DNA from: JASEGV01 sp947085405
Lineage (GTDB): Bacteria; Bacteroidota; Ignavibacteria; UBA10030; BY39
Length of the DNA stretch: 64,000 bases
Direction of reading: 5' to 3'
Assembly: GCA_947085405.1 (NCBI GenBank)
Contig: CAMTWO010000035.1
Span: 34,654 to 98,653 of the forward strand
The notes under the pieces were generated by a model. The model searched no databases, was not told the DNA's origin, and saw nothing but the letters and a program-made list of their open reading frames with translations. Below are positions 47,855 to 57,326 of this stretch, in pieces. How positions within the stretch are numbered: position 1 is the first letter of the stretch; each line of letters starts with the position of its first letter. The translations under genes were made by a program, and so were the position numbers.

Positions 47855-50800
47855 TTACCTTAGCAACAACATTTTTTTAAAAGCTTGATACCTGCCGTTA
47901 TCAACAATAATCCGATAAAAGTAAACACCTGAAGATAAATTATCAGCGGAGAAATCTATCGAATGTTCACCTTCATACAATTCTTCTCGATCTAACAAGG
48001 TTGCTACTTCTTGTCCGAGCAAATTATACACGATCAGGGTTACGACTGCATCCTCAGGGAGCGAAAATTCAATCGTTGTAGATGGATTGAATGGATTAGG
48101 ATAATTTTGACTCAACTGAAATTCTGATGGAATATCTTGATGATTTTGAATTTCGGGAATTATTCTGGTTACGTTCGTTGTGGTTCCGGGACGCAGAAAT
48201 GGTACTTCAGCCAACGATTTTGAACCTTTGAAAACAGTCCGGGAAGCAAAGCTTTCTGGCTGAATTGGGCCCGAAAACGCCAAATTAATACTTCGTATAA
48301 CAGTATAAAAATTTTGAACATTGCCAACCTTATTGGTTAATGCTGCGTCTGCCATCAATGCAATCTGGGATAAATTTTTATCGTGCAGTACTGTATCTTC
48401 AGGATTATAATATTTTAAGTAACCAAAACCAAATGGTGTTTTCTCTAAAGCACTGGCAACAATACCAAGTTTTAATGCAACCACCTCGGCAAAGAGTTTA
48501 TTGTTGTGTTTGCTTGGTGGTAGTGTTTTCTGCTCTTTCACAAATCGCTTAGCGCCATTATTGAGATAATCGAAATAGCTTGGTCCTGCTGTATGTAAAC
48601 CTGTCTCATCTCTGAGCGATATTAATACATCTTTGGATTTTTTCATTCGTACCCAGCCGCCGGTATTTTTTTGAGTGAGAATTTTACCAACAAGTAAGCC
48701 GCGGGTGTCTTCAAAACCGCCTTCACTAAATATTTCATCAATCATGTTTGTATAATTTGGGGCAGCGAATTCCATGGATAGACTTGTCGGTTCTAAATTT
48801 ATGGCGGGATTAGGAGTTGGTGCAGTTCCACCAAACCAATATTTTTTAATTTGTTGATGCTTAGGTTTTATGCAAAAACCACTGACAATCACAGTATCAC
48901 CCGGATTAACTAACCCATTAGTAAATTTGAATTTCTTTTTTGTTAACTCGGTAACAGTCTCAAATTTATTGTTCTCAATGCCTCGTACAAAATTTACATC
49001 AGCTTTGAATTGAATATTTAATTCAGCTACGGGTTCCGTGCCTGTATATATCAATGTAAATTCCCAGTAAGATGCAATTGGTTTCCGTTTCATAGCTTTG
49101 GGAATTTTACCGTCTTTAAGAGCAACTATAGAATCAGGTAGGAAGCTAAAAAATTTCGAAGTATCCTCAATCACGGCGGGGGGTAAAACAATAAAAGTTT
49201 TTTCTGGAGCGAATGTGGAACCTGCGTAACCGTTATCTACACTCTGGACGCTCCAATAATATGTGCCGGGAGGTAATCTTTTAACAACCCTATTTTTTAC
49301 AAAAGTTTGGTTGCCAAATTTAGGCGCCCTGCGATAACCTGAAACCACATTTGATACTGGGCTTACAACGTCATGTCCGCCCGGTGTTTTTCCGATACGT
49401 AAATTATATGTTAACGCTTTACCTGGAGTCTGACTATCGTTAGATGCATCCCACTTCAATTTTAACTTACCGGATACAACATCGACTGATAAATTTTTAG
49501 GGATATCAGGCGGGGTGTTCAGAGAGTTAGTATTATTCTTATAAATTTTTGTAACTGGATAGAAAGGACCCAAATAATGAAATTGTGGTCTTCCGACAGT
49601 CCCGCCAGTTATTAGTAGGTCTAATTTTCCATCTTTATCGTAATCGCCCCACTCAAGCGAACCAAACCATGTTCCTGTAATATCTGCATTGAGGTCAACA
49701 AATGTTCCGTTATCATTTCGATAAATTTTTGTTGTTGGATTTGTTGCGTACCACCAATCTTCGCAGCCGGATACAGCTAAGTCGAGGTCGCCGTCGTTAT
49801 CATAGTCGCCCCATGCTATTGCGCTGGTTGACATAGGTTTTAAAGGAGCGTTTATGTTGGTAAAACTATTACCGCTATTATTTCTGTAAATTTTTGTAAT
49901 CGGTTCACCGTGAGAAACACCGCTTAAAGCAATATCTAAATATCCATCATTGTTGTAGTCGCCCCATGCAACCGCACTACTATTTACATCTGTTAATGAG
50001 ACATCCGTTTCCACAAGATTTATTGTCCCATCAATAAGGTCGTTACGATAAAGACGGGACGTAGTGCTATAATCGCCGTAGCCTGTTAATAGAATATCCG
50101 AGTCGCCGTCATTATCATAATCGGCTGCGGCGATCGAACTACCCCAAACGCCGGGAAGGTCTGCATTAATGTCAACAAAATTATCTTTTTCGTTTTTATA
50201 TATTTTAGAGTAGAAAGTTGAGCCGTTATCGGGTGAACCGCTTATCAGTAAATCTAAAAGACCATCGTTGTCAAAATCAGCCCAAATTACCGATCCACCG
50301 CTCAACCCTATTAGTGATGCGTTAATGTCTATAAAATTGCGGTCATCATTTCGATAAATCTTGGTAACATTTTCTAATCCTGTTGTATCTACTCTTCCCT
50401 GAATTGCAAGATCAAAATCACCGTCGTTATCATAGTCGCCCCAGGCAACTCCCCTTTCTGTCCATAGTGGTATTAACGGAGCTTCAATATCTATAAAATT
50501 GCGGTCATCATTTCTATAAATTTTTGTTAAAAATTCTTTCGAATCTGTAAGTCCTGAAACAATAATATCTAGATCATTATCACTATCATAATCGAACCAG
50601 ACTGCATTACCAGCCATTACCCCGGGAAATGGAAAGTCTATGGATGTAAAAGTAGTTGAGTCGAGCTGAGCAGCGTTGCTGTTTTTTAAATAATCAGAGT
50701 TAGTTGATTTAGGTAAGGGATAAAAAGTAGCTGTTGGTGCGATATGATAAAGAGGAGGCCAACCCGTGGGCTTTCTCTCTTGAGTTTGTGAAAAAGTGAA

Positions 50801-50872
50801 ATTAGTGAAAAGTGAGATAAACAGTAAATAACTAAAATATCTCATAGCGGATAAAAACATTTTTGCTACCAT
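47855..50872 (-). CDS. FG-GAP/VCBS repeat protein with extra domain and T9SS sorting domain (long paralogue)
   Basis: This 1005-residue protein starts at an ATG with AGGAG in front and a signal peptide ending near FTNFTFSQ. Seven FG-GAP repeats and a fibronectin-like region match the short paralogue. Then comes about 300 residues absent from it (from SKFFSFLPDSIVALKDGK to PFLRPGTTTNV), which I cannot assign. The C-terminus is a sorting domain (FQLSQNYPNPFNPSTTIEF) ending in KKMLLLR. It is probably exported across the outer membrane and surface bound. It sits 15 bases upstream of the short paralogue and may share its mRNA. Confidence 0.88.
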   Translation of the reverse strand: MVAKMFLSAMRYFSYLLFISLFTNFTFSQTQERKPTGWPPLYHIAPTATFYPLPKSTNSDYLKNSNAAQLDSTTFTSIDFPFPGVMAGNAVWFDYDSDNDLDIIVSGLTDSKEFLTKIYRNDDRNFIDIEAPLIPLWTERGVAWGDYDNDGDFDLAIQGRVDTTGLENVTKIYRNDDRNFIDINASLIGLSGGSVIWADFDNDGLLDLLISGSPDNGSTFYSKIYKNEKDNFVDINADLPGVWGSSIAAADYDNDGDSDILLTGYGDYSTTSRLYRNDLIDGTINLVETDVSLTDVNSSAVAWGDYNNDGYLDIALSGVSHGEPITKIYRNNSGNSFTNINAPLKPMSTSAIAWGDYDNDGDLDLAVSGCEDWWYATNPTTKIYRNDNGTFVDLNADITGTWFGSLEWGDYDKDGKLDLLITGGTVGRPQFHYLGPFYPVTKIYKNNTNSLNTPPDIPKNLSVDVVSGKLKLKWDASNDSQTPGKALTYNLRIGKTPGGHDVVSPVSNVVSGYRRAPKFGNQTFVKNRVVKRLPPGTYYWSVQSVDNGYAGSTFAPEKTFIVLPPAVIEDTSKFFSFLPDSIVALKDGKIPKAMKRKPIASYWEFTLIYTGTEPVAELNIQFKADVNFVRGIENNKFETVTELTKKKFKFTNGLVNPGDTVIVSGFCIKPKHQQIKKYWFGGTAPTPNPAINLEPTSLSMEFAAPNYTNMIDEIFSEGGFEDTRGLLVGKILTQKNTGGWVRMKKSKDVLISLRDETGLHTAGPSYFDYLNNGAKRFVKEQKTLPPSKHNNKLFAEVVALKLGIVASALEKTPFGFGYLKYYNPEDTVLHDKNLSQIALMADAALTNKVGNVQNFYTVIRSINLAFSGPIQPESFASRTVFKGSKSLAEVPFLRPGTTTNVTRIIPEIQNHQDIPSEFQLSQNYPNPFNPSTTIEFSLPEDAVVTLIVYNLLGQEVATLLDREELYEGEHSIDFSADNLSSGVYFYRIIVDNGRYQAFKKMLLLR

Positions 50873-51104
50873 ACCACACTCCTAAGTTTTGTTGTTATGA
50901 CAGTTGTTCTTAAAGTCTTATGTTAATATAAGTTGATATTGTGGAAAAAGCAATAGATTTTTTTAAATCAAAAAATCATTTAAAACAGTGAAGATATGGG
51001 AAAATTATAAAGAATTTTGTGGATAGAATATGAAGAACATATTGGTGAAGAAAAGCCGGGGGTTGATTAAATGTTTTGTTTGGTGTGAAAGGGTAGGATA
51101 GAAA

Positions 51105-52232
51105 TCAATCTAAAAATTCAGAGAATAGTTTCTGAGATTTATTTATGAAAGATTGCTTTGAAAACGAATGAAATCTATGTCGTGCGTTCTTTTTTATGTT
51201 TGTGGTATCTGGTTTGAGGTGAATTATCTGGAGTGTTCGGGAAATCAATTCATCAAGGCTATTCCATAAAAAACCATTCATACCATCAGAAATAATTTCT
51301 TTTTGCCCCCCACGGTTAATTACTATCGGTATGCATTCTGCCGACATGGCCTCAACAGTTGTCATACCAAAATGTTCAACTCTTTCTGGTTCAATATTTT
51401 CATCGACTTCAAATCCAGCAGCATGCCAGAGAATACTAGCCTTATTGTACCATTTTTTCAATTCTTCATAAGGGACGTTTGTATGAAAATAGATGGGCAA
51501 CCCCTCCGCTTTTCTTTGAAGTAAATTAAAATAATCATGAGACTTTTGATCTTTTAATAGCGAACCGATTATATGATATTTCCATTCGTGTTTCTCGACA
51601 TCACATAATTTCCTGAATGTATCAATCAATATATCATAACGCTTGTCGTTATAAAGTCCCGAAAAAATTCTTCCAACGCTAATTATGATATTTTCTTTCT
51701 TAATGTTTTGGTCGTAAAAATTATCTATAGGGGGATGAAGGACTTTGCTTTCAAGGTTATAATTAAATTTCAGCATGTCGTGAACGAAGTGTGAATTTGT
51801 AACTGTGAGAGCGTCGTGCTTACATTTTTTTAACAAACTTAATCTATAAATATCTTTAATGCTTTCTTTAAAATTCAAGGAAAATATTTTTTTAAAGATT
51901 GTATTTCTTGTGATCTTTCCGTATGGGATTTGCAGTAATTGTATTTTTTTATCTGAATAGGAATTAATATATCTGAAATTAGATAAGCATATAAAAATAT
52001 CACATTCTTTTGTCATTCTACTTACATCCGAAATTTTTTTAAAAGAAATGAAATCAACCCTAGATAAATCTACTTTAAAATAGTTTTCTAATTGTTCTTT
52101 TGAAACTGATTTATTGGTTGAAATTATTGAAACAAAATTCTTTTTGGAAAGAATTTCTGAAAGTGTTGCAAAATATTTTTCACCGCCGCCGAAATTATGC
52201 AAGTAGGGTGAGTATAAAAATATCTTTTTCAA
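51105..52232 (-). CDS. Glycosyltransferase family 4 (ALG11-like)
   Basis: This 375-residue GT-B enzyme begins KIFLYSPYLHNFGGGEKYFATL, with the glycine-rich loop of GT4 proteins. The nucleotide-sugar domain has IISVGRIFSGLYNDKRYDILI and a retaining motif ERVEHFGMTTVEAMSAECIPIVINRGGQKEII. It resembles ALG11-type mannosyltransferases, but donor and acceptor are not known. It is the promoter-distal gene of the polysaccharide cluster on this side, and its start overlaps the previous gene by four bases. Confidence 0.88.
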   Translation of the reverse strand: MKKIFLYSPYLHNFGGGEKYFATLSEILSKKNFVSIISTNKSVSKEQLENYFKVDLSRVDFISFKKISDVSRMTKECDIFICLSNFRYINSYSDKKIQLLQIPYGKITRNTIFKKIFSLNFKESIKDIYRLSLLKKCKHDALTVTNSHFVHDMLKFNYNLESKVLHPPIDNFYDQNIKKENIIISVGRIFSGLYNDKRYDILIDTFRKLCDVEKHEWKYHIIGSLLKDQKSHDYFNLLQRKAEGLPIYFHTNVPYEELKKWYNKASILWHAAGFEVDENIEPERVEHFGMTTVEAMSAECIPIVINRGGQKEIISDGMNGFLWNSLDELISRTLQIIHLKPDTTNIKKNARHRFHSFSKQSFINKSQKLFSEFLD

Positions 52233-53152
52233 TTTATTTTTGATAAACTCCCTTCACCATGAGTGCCGGTATGTTTTCTTAATCCATCGTAAATGCCCAT
52301 ATATACTGCATAAACTGCTTTTAAATTACGATGTTTAAAAATTAATCTTATAAACTGTCTAACATAAAATCCAATAAGATAAGGTAAATAAAAAATCCAT
52401 TTAGAAAATTTACTGTGCTTTGCGAGGAAAAGTATTTTATTTCGCATATTGAAATAAAGATACACCGGACTATCCCACGACGATGTAGTTGAAACTTTAT
52501 GATAAATAACGGCTTTTGGTTGGTAAACAATCGAATATCCTGCTCTTTTTGCCCTAAAACAGAAATCGACATCCTCGAGATATGCGAAATAATCCGGGTC
52601 AAGCACTCCGATATTCTCAATAACTTCTCGCCTGGTGAGTAAACAACAACCGGTTACGTAATCGGTTTCACAATAGTCATCGTATTGTCCAATATCTTTT
52701 TCTTTTATTCCGTAATGTTTTCCCTTACTTGAATCGAAATTAAAAGAACCCCCGGCAAACCAAAGCAATTCGGGGTAATCATAATAGAGAATTTTGCACC
52801 CAACAACTCCGATTTGAGGTTGACTTTTTATCGTTTCCAAAAGGTGAGCTAAAGAATCTTTTGCGACTATCGTATCGTTATTTAGTAATAAAAAATACCT
52901 GTAATTATTTTCTAATGCCGTACGAATACCAATATTATTTCCTTCGGAAAAGCCAAAATTATCGTGGTTTGCAATTATATTAATGTTTGGAAATTTGTTC
53001 CGCAAAATTTCTACTGAGCCGTCATTTGAACAATTGTCAACTAATATTATATCGAAATTGTGATAAGAACTATCATATAGCGATTCGATGCAGGCGATTG
53101 TATCATCGACTCTTTTATAATTGATTAAGATGATAGATAGTTCTTTTTGCAT
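52229..53152 (-). CDS. Glycosyltransferase family 2 (rhamnosyltransferase-like)
   Basis: This 307-residue GT-A enzyme has ELSIILINYKRVDDTIACIESL, the metal-binding DNCSNDGS and LLLNNDTIV, and the acceptor motif TGCCLLTRREVIENIGVLDPDYFAYLEDVDFCFRAKRAGY. This ED pattern is typical of WbbL/RfbN-like rhamnosyltransferases. The C-terminal region is basic and partly hydrophobic, fitting membrane association. The gene starts four bases after the methyltransferase stop. Confidence 0.9.
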   Translation of the reverse strand: MQKELSIILINYKRVDDTIACIESLYDSSYHNFDIILVDNCSNDGSVEILRNKFPNINIIANHDNFGFSEGNNIGIRTALENNYRYFLLLNNDTIVAKDSLAHLLETIKSQPQIGVVGCKILYYDYPELLWFAGGSFNFDSSKGKHYGIKEKDIGQYDDYCETDYVTGCCLLTRREVIENIGVLDPDYFAYLEDVDFCFRAKRAGYSIVYQPKAVIYHKVSTTSSWDSPVYLYFNMRNKILFLAKHSKFSKWIFYLPYLIGFYVRQFIRLIFKHRNLKAVYAVYMGIYDGLRKHTGTHGEGSLSKIN

Positions 53153-53155
53153 AAT

Positions 53156-53788
53156 TTACTTGACCAGAATACAAATATATTGCATTGCCAATAAATCAGT
53201 TAACTTATTAAAACAAAAAAAGTTGATAAATTTTGCTTTTTTGCTGGCAACAATTCGAGGTTCGATTGTCTGAATTTTATATCCGGAATTAGTTATTAAT
53301 TCCTTAATAGATTTGAGAGAGTAAAATCGCAGGTGTGTACGATCAAAATGGCCGTAATCTTTATATTCCCAACCTCGCAATAATAATTGGAGAATAGTAG
53401 TGTAATGACGCATGTTGGGGATGCTTAAAATAATCGTGCCGTTTTGTTTTAAAACAGGTTTGAATTTTTTAAGAACTTTTTCAGGTTCTAACAGATGTTC
53501 TAATATATCTGCGAATATTATACAATCAAACGTATTATTTTTAAAAGGAAGGTCGAGATTTTCAATATCTTGTTCGATTACTTCATCAAGCAAGAGTCGA
53601 GCTTCTGTTGCTGCGATTTTATTTATTTCGATACCAATTACGTTACGTTGGGGTGATAGTCGTTTAAGTTCAGCTCCTAATTTACCATTGCCGCAACCCA
53701 CATCCAATATCGTGATGGCAGCACTGTCAATTAATCGAATAATTTCAGGGCGATGATTATCAAAATATCCTTTATTATGCATAGTCAT
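53156..53788 (-). CDS. Class I SAM-dependent methyltransferase
   Basis: This 210-residue Rossmann enzyme has motif I ILDVGCGNGKLGAEL, an acidic residue in VIGIEINKIAA, and DCIIFADILEHLLEPEKVL as motif post-II. The end contains YSLKSIKELITNSGYKI. It is of the Methyltransf_11/23 type found in glycan clusters and may methylate a sugar or a lipid-linked glycan. It lies between two glycosyltransferase genes with gaps of 3 and 6 bases. Confidence 0.88.
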   Translation of the reverse strand: MTMHNKGYFDNHRPEIIRLIDSAAITILDVGCGNGKLGAELKRLSPQRNVIGIEINKIAATEARLLLDEVIEQDIENLDLPFKNNTFDCIIFADILEHLLEPEKVLKKFKPVLKQNGTIILSIPNMRHYTTILQLLLRGWEYKDYGHFDRTHLRFYSLKSIKELITNSGYKIQTIEPRIVASKKAKFINFFCFNKLTDLLAMQYICILVK

Positions 53789-53794
53789 TTTTAC

Positions 53795-54943
53795 TTAAAT
53801 CACTGTTCGATAGTGATTACTAAATTGGAAAGCTATTTTGTTCACGTTGAATAATTCATTTATTCTTTCTCTCCCAAGTTTTCCGAAATACATTCTTTTA
53901 TCTTCATTTATAATGAGTTCTTCGATTGTATTTGCAAGAAAGAAAAAATCGTTTGGTGGGACCAATATTCCGGCATCTCCGACAACCTCCGGAATTGATC
54001 CGCTAAGTGTCGAAATAACCGGTTTCCCGCAAGCCATACTTTCTACTAAAACATATCCGAACTGTTCCTGCCAAGTAGGAATCGGTATGCTTGGTAAAAT
54101 GAATATATCAGCGAGGTTATGTATTTTTGGCATTTCATCGTACTTATAGCTTCCGATTAGTTTTACATTATCATTTAATGCTAATTCACTAAGAATCCTG
54201 AGAATATTTTGCTCTTCTTTTCCTTTTCCACCAATTAAAAGTTTCAGATGTTTGTTTTGCTTTAGACGATTCAATAAGACTTTAAACGCGTATAAGAGAT
54301 CATATATTCCTTTCTCTCTATACAGATGGGCAATGAATAATATAATTATATCATCTTGAGTACAGTTAAATTTTTTTAAGTAATGTGCATCTTTTTTAGC
54401 CGGTTTAAAGTGATCTGTGTTAATACCATACGCTTGCACTTTTATTTTTTCATGGGGGGCGCCCTCTAACATCAAAACTTCTTTTGCCCGTTTTGTTACC
54501 GCAAGAAATAAATCAGTATTTTCAAAAATAAACTGTTTGTTCTTTTTTACCTGAGCATTATTATAAAGAAATGGTATATTTTCCCAGACTGTTACGATAT
54601 GTTTGGAATTGAAACGTTTCCGTGCTCTTGCGGCTTGGTATGTGAAGTAATAAGACGTTTCTGCTGAATGAATAATGTCGTATCCTTCAAGAGCATTTTC
54701 CAAACCAATCAGATCGTGATAATCTCCATAAATTGGATTTAGTAATTTCCTTAAGATTTTTGCTTTAAGCGATTGGCCTAAAGAGGGGAGTTTCTTTATT
54801 TCCAACGGAAAATCTGTCAGGTCAAAATTGTGATGTGAACTTGCAAAAGCAGTAATCGCAAACTTGTCGCAAAGGGGACTTATATTTTGAATTTCCCATT
54901 TATTGAGATTTGGGCCACGAACCAGTGCAATTTTCTTCATCAT
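53795..54943 (-). CDS. Glycosyltransferase family 4
   Basis: This 382-residue GT-B protein has the C-terminal donor domain with ILFIAHLYREKGIYDLLYAF, LLIGGKGKEEQ and the retaining motif PTWQEQFGYVLVESMACGKPVISTLSGSIPEVVGDAGILVPP. The N-terminal half is that of capsule or LPS mannosyl/glucosyl transferases. Substrates are unknown. It abuts the flippase gene with no spacer, so co-translation is likely. Confidence 0.9.
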   Translation of the reverse strand: MMKKIALVRGPNLNKWEIQNISPLCDKFAITAFASSHHNFDLTDFPLEIKKLPSLGQSLKAKILRKLLNPIYGDYHDLIGLENALEGYDIIHSAETSYYFTYQAARARKRFNSKHIVTVWENIPFLYNNAQVKKNKQFIFENTDLFLAVTKRAKEVLMLEGAPHEKIKVQAYGINTDHFKPAKKDAHYLKKFNCTQDDIIILFIAHLYREKGIYDLLYAFKVLLNRLKQNKHLKLLIGGKGKEEQNILRILSELALNDNVKLIGSYKYDEMPKIHNLADIFILPSIPIPTWQEQFGYVLVESMACGKPVISTLSGSIPEVVGDAGILVPPNDFFFLANTIEELIINEDKRMYFGKLGRERINELFNVNKIAFQFSNHYRTVI

Positions 54944-56377
54944 TTACTTTACTGTTGAAATGAATTTATTCAAAATTTCTTTTTCCTGATCACCCATACC
55001 TTTAATCAGTAGCAATGAAAGGAAATAAATTATAGCTGATACCGGAATCAGAAACACAATATGTAAATCACTCAGTAATAAAATGCTGACCGACATTACT
55101 ATAGTGGAAGTTATTGTCTTTGACAGAGAGAGTATTTTTATCGGAGGATAACCAATCCGGGTTAAATAATAAAACTGGCTTGTAAACAGTAATATCTCAA
55201 TTCCCAAACTCATATAAGCCACGAAAATATATCCATAGACCGGAATAAAAATTATTCCGGTGACTATCGCAACGGCGGCGGCAATTAATGATATTATCAT
55301 AGTAAAGGTTTGCCTGTTGATAGATAATAAATACCCGTACATAATCCAGTTCAGGTATCCGATTGTAATTCCGGAAATTAATATTTGGAAAACAAGTATT
55401 CCTTCTGTGAAATCCGGAGGGTATAAAATATTAAATATTTTGGGAGCAAGCAATATACCTCCGGCTGCTAAAGGAAAAGAAATATGAGCCAGGACTCTTG
55501 TAGAATCAGACAGGGCTTTTGCTAATTTGTCCTTTGCAGAAACAAAAAAATCTGAAAATATAGGATATACAACCTGATTAAATGAAGCGGGTATGAGTGT
55601 GAGTATCGATAGGATTTTAAATGCCGAACTGTAAATTCCTATCTCATAATCTCCGTGGGAGTATTTTAAGATAGTTGCTCCGATAAATGTATATATAGAT
55701 ATTCCCAAAGAACCAATCGCAATTGGCGTGCTTTGTTTCAGCAGATGCTTCCAGTAAATTTTATCAATTTTATACTTGGGTAGACCAACCTTCCTTCGGT
55801 ATACCCATAAAAGGAAAATAAAATTTAATAAGGAAATAGAAATGGTAACTAACAGGGCAGTAACTACAAAGGGGTACTTTTGGATGAGTAAAATTATAAT
55901 AATTGAATTTATTAGCTCGGTTATTACAGTTACGGCAGAAACGAGTTTCATCATCCGGTGAGCCTGAAACGCGCTGAGCAACACCATTGAAAGACCATTT
56001 AAAGCGAAAGCACCTGTTGTAAGCAATATTGCCCAATTAGTGATTCGGTCAAATGTAGAAAAATAACCGATACTTCCAACGAAGATACTTGCAACAACTA
56101 CAATAATTGTTTTTAAAACTAATGTTTTACCAATTGTGGACAAACTTTTTTTGTTGTCTCTTGCAATATCTCTGATAATAATTTGGGACACCCCAAGATC
56201 AAATAATATCAAAAAAAGTGAACAGAAAAATAAAGCGAAATTAAGAATACCGAAGCTGCCAACGCCTAGGTATGTCGCCAAGTAATTTAAACGAATTATT
56301 CCAAATAATAAACCGAAAAACCTCCCTAGAAAAATTGCAGTTGTGTCGAGTGTTATTTTCTTTGTTTGGGTTGTCAT
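54944..56377 (-). CDS. Wzx-type polysaccharide flippase (MATE/PST family)
   Basis: This 477-residue protein has about 14 spans and starts ITLDTTAIFLGRFFGLLFGIIRLNYLATYLGVGSFGILNFALF, typical of oligosaccharide flippases. The middle SFNQVVYPIFSDFFVSAKDKLAKALSDSTRV matches the conserved loop of the family. It would move a lipid-linked repeat unit across the inner membrane. No Wzy polymerase or Wzz length regulator is seen in the window. Confidence 0.88.
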   Translation of the reverse strand: MTTQTKKITLDTTAIFLGRFFGLLFGIIRLNYLATYLGVGSFGILNFALFFCSLFLILFDLGVSQIIIRDIARDNKKSLSTIGKTLVLKTIIVVVASIFVGSIGYFSTFDRITNWAILLTTGAFALNGLSMVLLSAFQAHRMMKLVSAVTVITELINSIIIILLIQKYPFVVTALLVTISISLLNFIFLLWVYRRKVGLPKYKIDKIYWKHLLKQSTPIAIGSLGISIYTFIGATILKYSHGDYEIGIYSSAFKILSILTLIPASFNQVVYPIFSDFFVSAKDKLAKALSDSTRVLAHISFPLAAGGILLAPKIFNILYPPDFTEGILVFQILISGITIGYLNWIMYGYLLSINRQTFTMIISLIAAAVAIVTGIIFIPVYGYIFVAYMSLGIEILLFTSQFYYLTRIGYPPIKILSLSKTITSTIVMSVSILLLSDLHIVFLIPVSAIIYFLSLLLIKGMGDQEKEILNKFISTVK

Positions 56378-56401
56378 CCTTATTTTGCAATCGTGAAAAT
56401 T

Positions 56402-57325
56402 CTATTTAATTTTTTTTAACCAGATGCTTGCACCTGTTTTACCTTCAAAAGAATTGAAGGTGTCACTCAGTTTGTCTTTATGATTTCTAAACATGAAATT
56501 TGAACTCCATATAACCTCGAAATAATCATTATAAATTAAGAACGAATGTAGGAGGTACTGTTCGTTCCAAAAGAATCTGTCTTTAAAAATAAATTCTTTA
56601 GGATATTCATATGGTAAGTAAATATCATGAAAATGTATGAAAACACCTCTTTGTAAACGCGGCAATATTTCAAGTATTTCATAATTTACATCGCTGTTTA
56701 TATTCGCGATATGTGTTGAATCGATAAAAAGTATATCGTTTTCCTTTAGTTTTAAAAAATCTGTTAACGGTACTTCTTGGACTTTTTTTGAAATGAGGAC
56801 GCTGAGTCCGGGTATCCCAGCTTTTATAATATCATTTGGGAATGGTTCAATGGCGATTAACTCACTTTTATGAGAATCTATTTGAAAATTATTAAGAACG
56901 GCCTTTGCAGATAAAAGAGTTGAAAAACCCGATCCTATTTCGATGATCTTCTCCGGTCTTTTACTCCGAATCATATAATACAGGATATCAGCATCAATAG
57001 CCGAAAAACCTCCATTTTGATAATAGAAATCATACGGTTTTAGCGTTCCGTCGGAGGTTCTTGGAAATTTTAATAATTCATCTTTAATTTTTTGTGAAAA
57101 ATCAGATAGGAGGGATATCTGTTTTGGTTCATTAAAGTTTAACCCAATCATTTCGGATTTTCTATCCCAGAGTTCATCTTTAATTTCACGTGTGTCTGGA
57201 ATAGGTTCATAGTAGTGTACCCTGGTAATATGGATCCCCAAACGCTCCCAAAATCTGAATAATTTTTTAAAAATTATAACAACTAATATCCATTTAATTT
57301 TTCTGTATAAATTGTCGTTTTTCAT
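56402..57325 (-). CDS. SAM-dependent methyltransferase-like protein (Methyltransf_24 type)
   Basis: This 307-residue protein has motif I PEKIIEIGSGFSTLLSAKAVL and an acidic position in ELIAIEPFPND. The later ILFIDSTHIANINSDVNYEILEILPRLQRGVFIHFHDIYLPYEYPKEF is the feature of Methyltransf_24 proteins from glycan clusters. The N-terminus has a basic hydrophobic stretch. A sugar O-methyltransferase role is likely but not shown. It follows the GT2 gene by one base. Confidence 0.82.
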   Translation of the reverse strand: MKNDNLYRKIKWILVVIIFKKLFRFWERLGIHITRVHYYEPIPDTREIKDELWDRKSEMIGLNFNEPKQISLLSDFSQKIKDELLKFPRTSDGTLKPYDFYYQNGGFSAIDADILYYMIRSKRPEKIIEIGSGFSTLLSAKAVLNNFQIDSHKSELIAIEPFPNDIIKAGIPGLSVLISKKVQEVPLTDFLKLKENDILFIDSTHIANINSDVNYEILEILPRLQRGVFIHFHDIYLPYEYPKEFIFKDRFFWNEQYLLHSFLIYNDYFEVIWSSNFMFRNHKDKLSDTFNSFEGKTGASIWLKKIK

Positions 57326-57326
57326 T

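Noticed and set aside
45864..50872. Regular repeats in the FG-GAP genes, checked as a possible CRISPR or satellite
   Set aside because: They encode calcium-loop protein repeats in frame.
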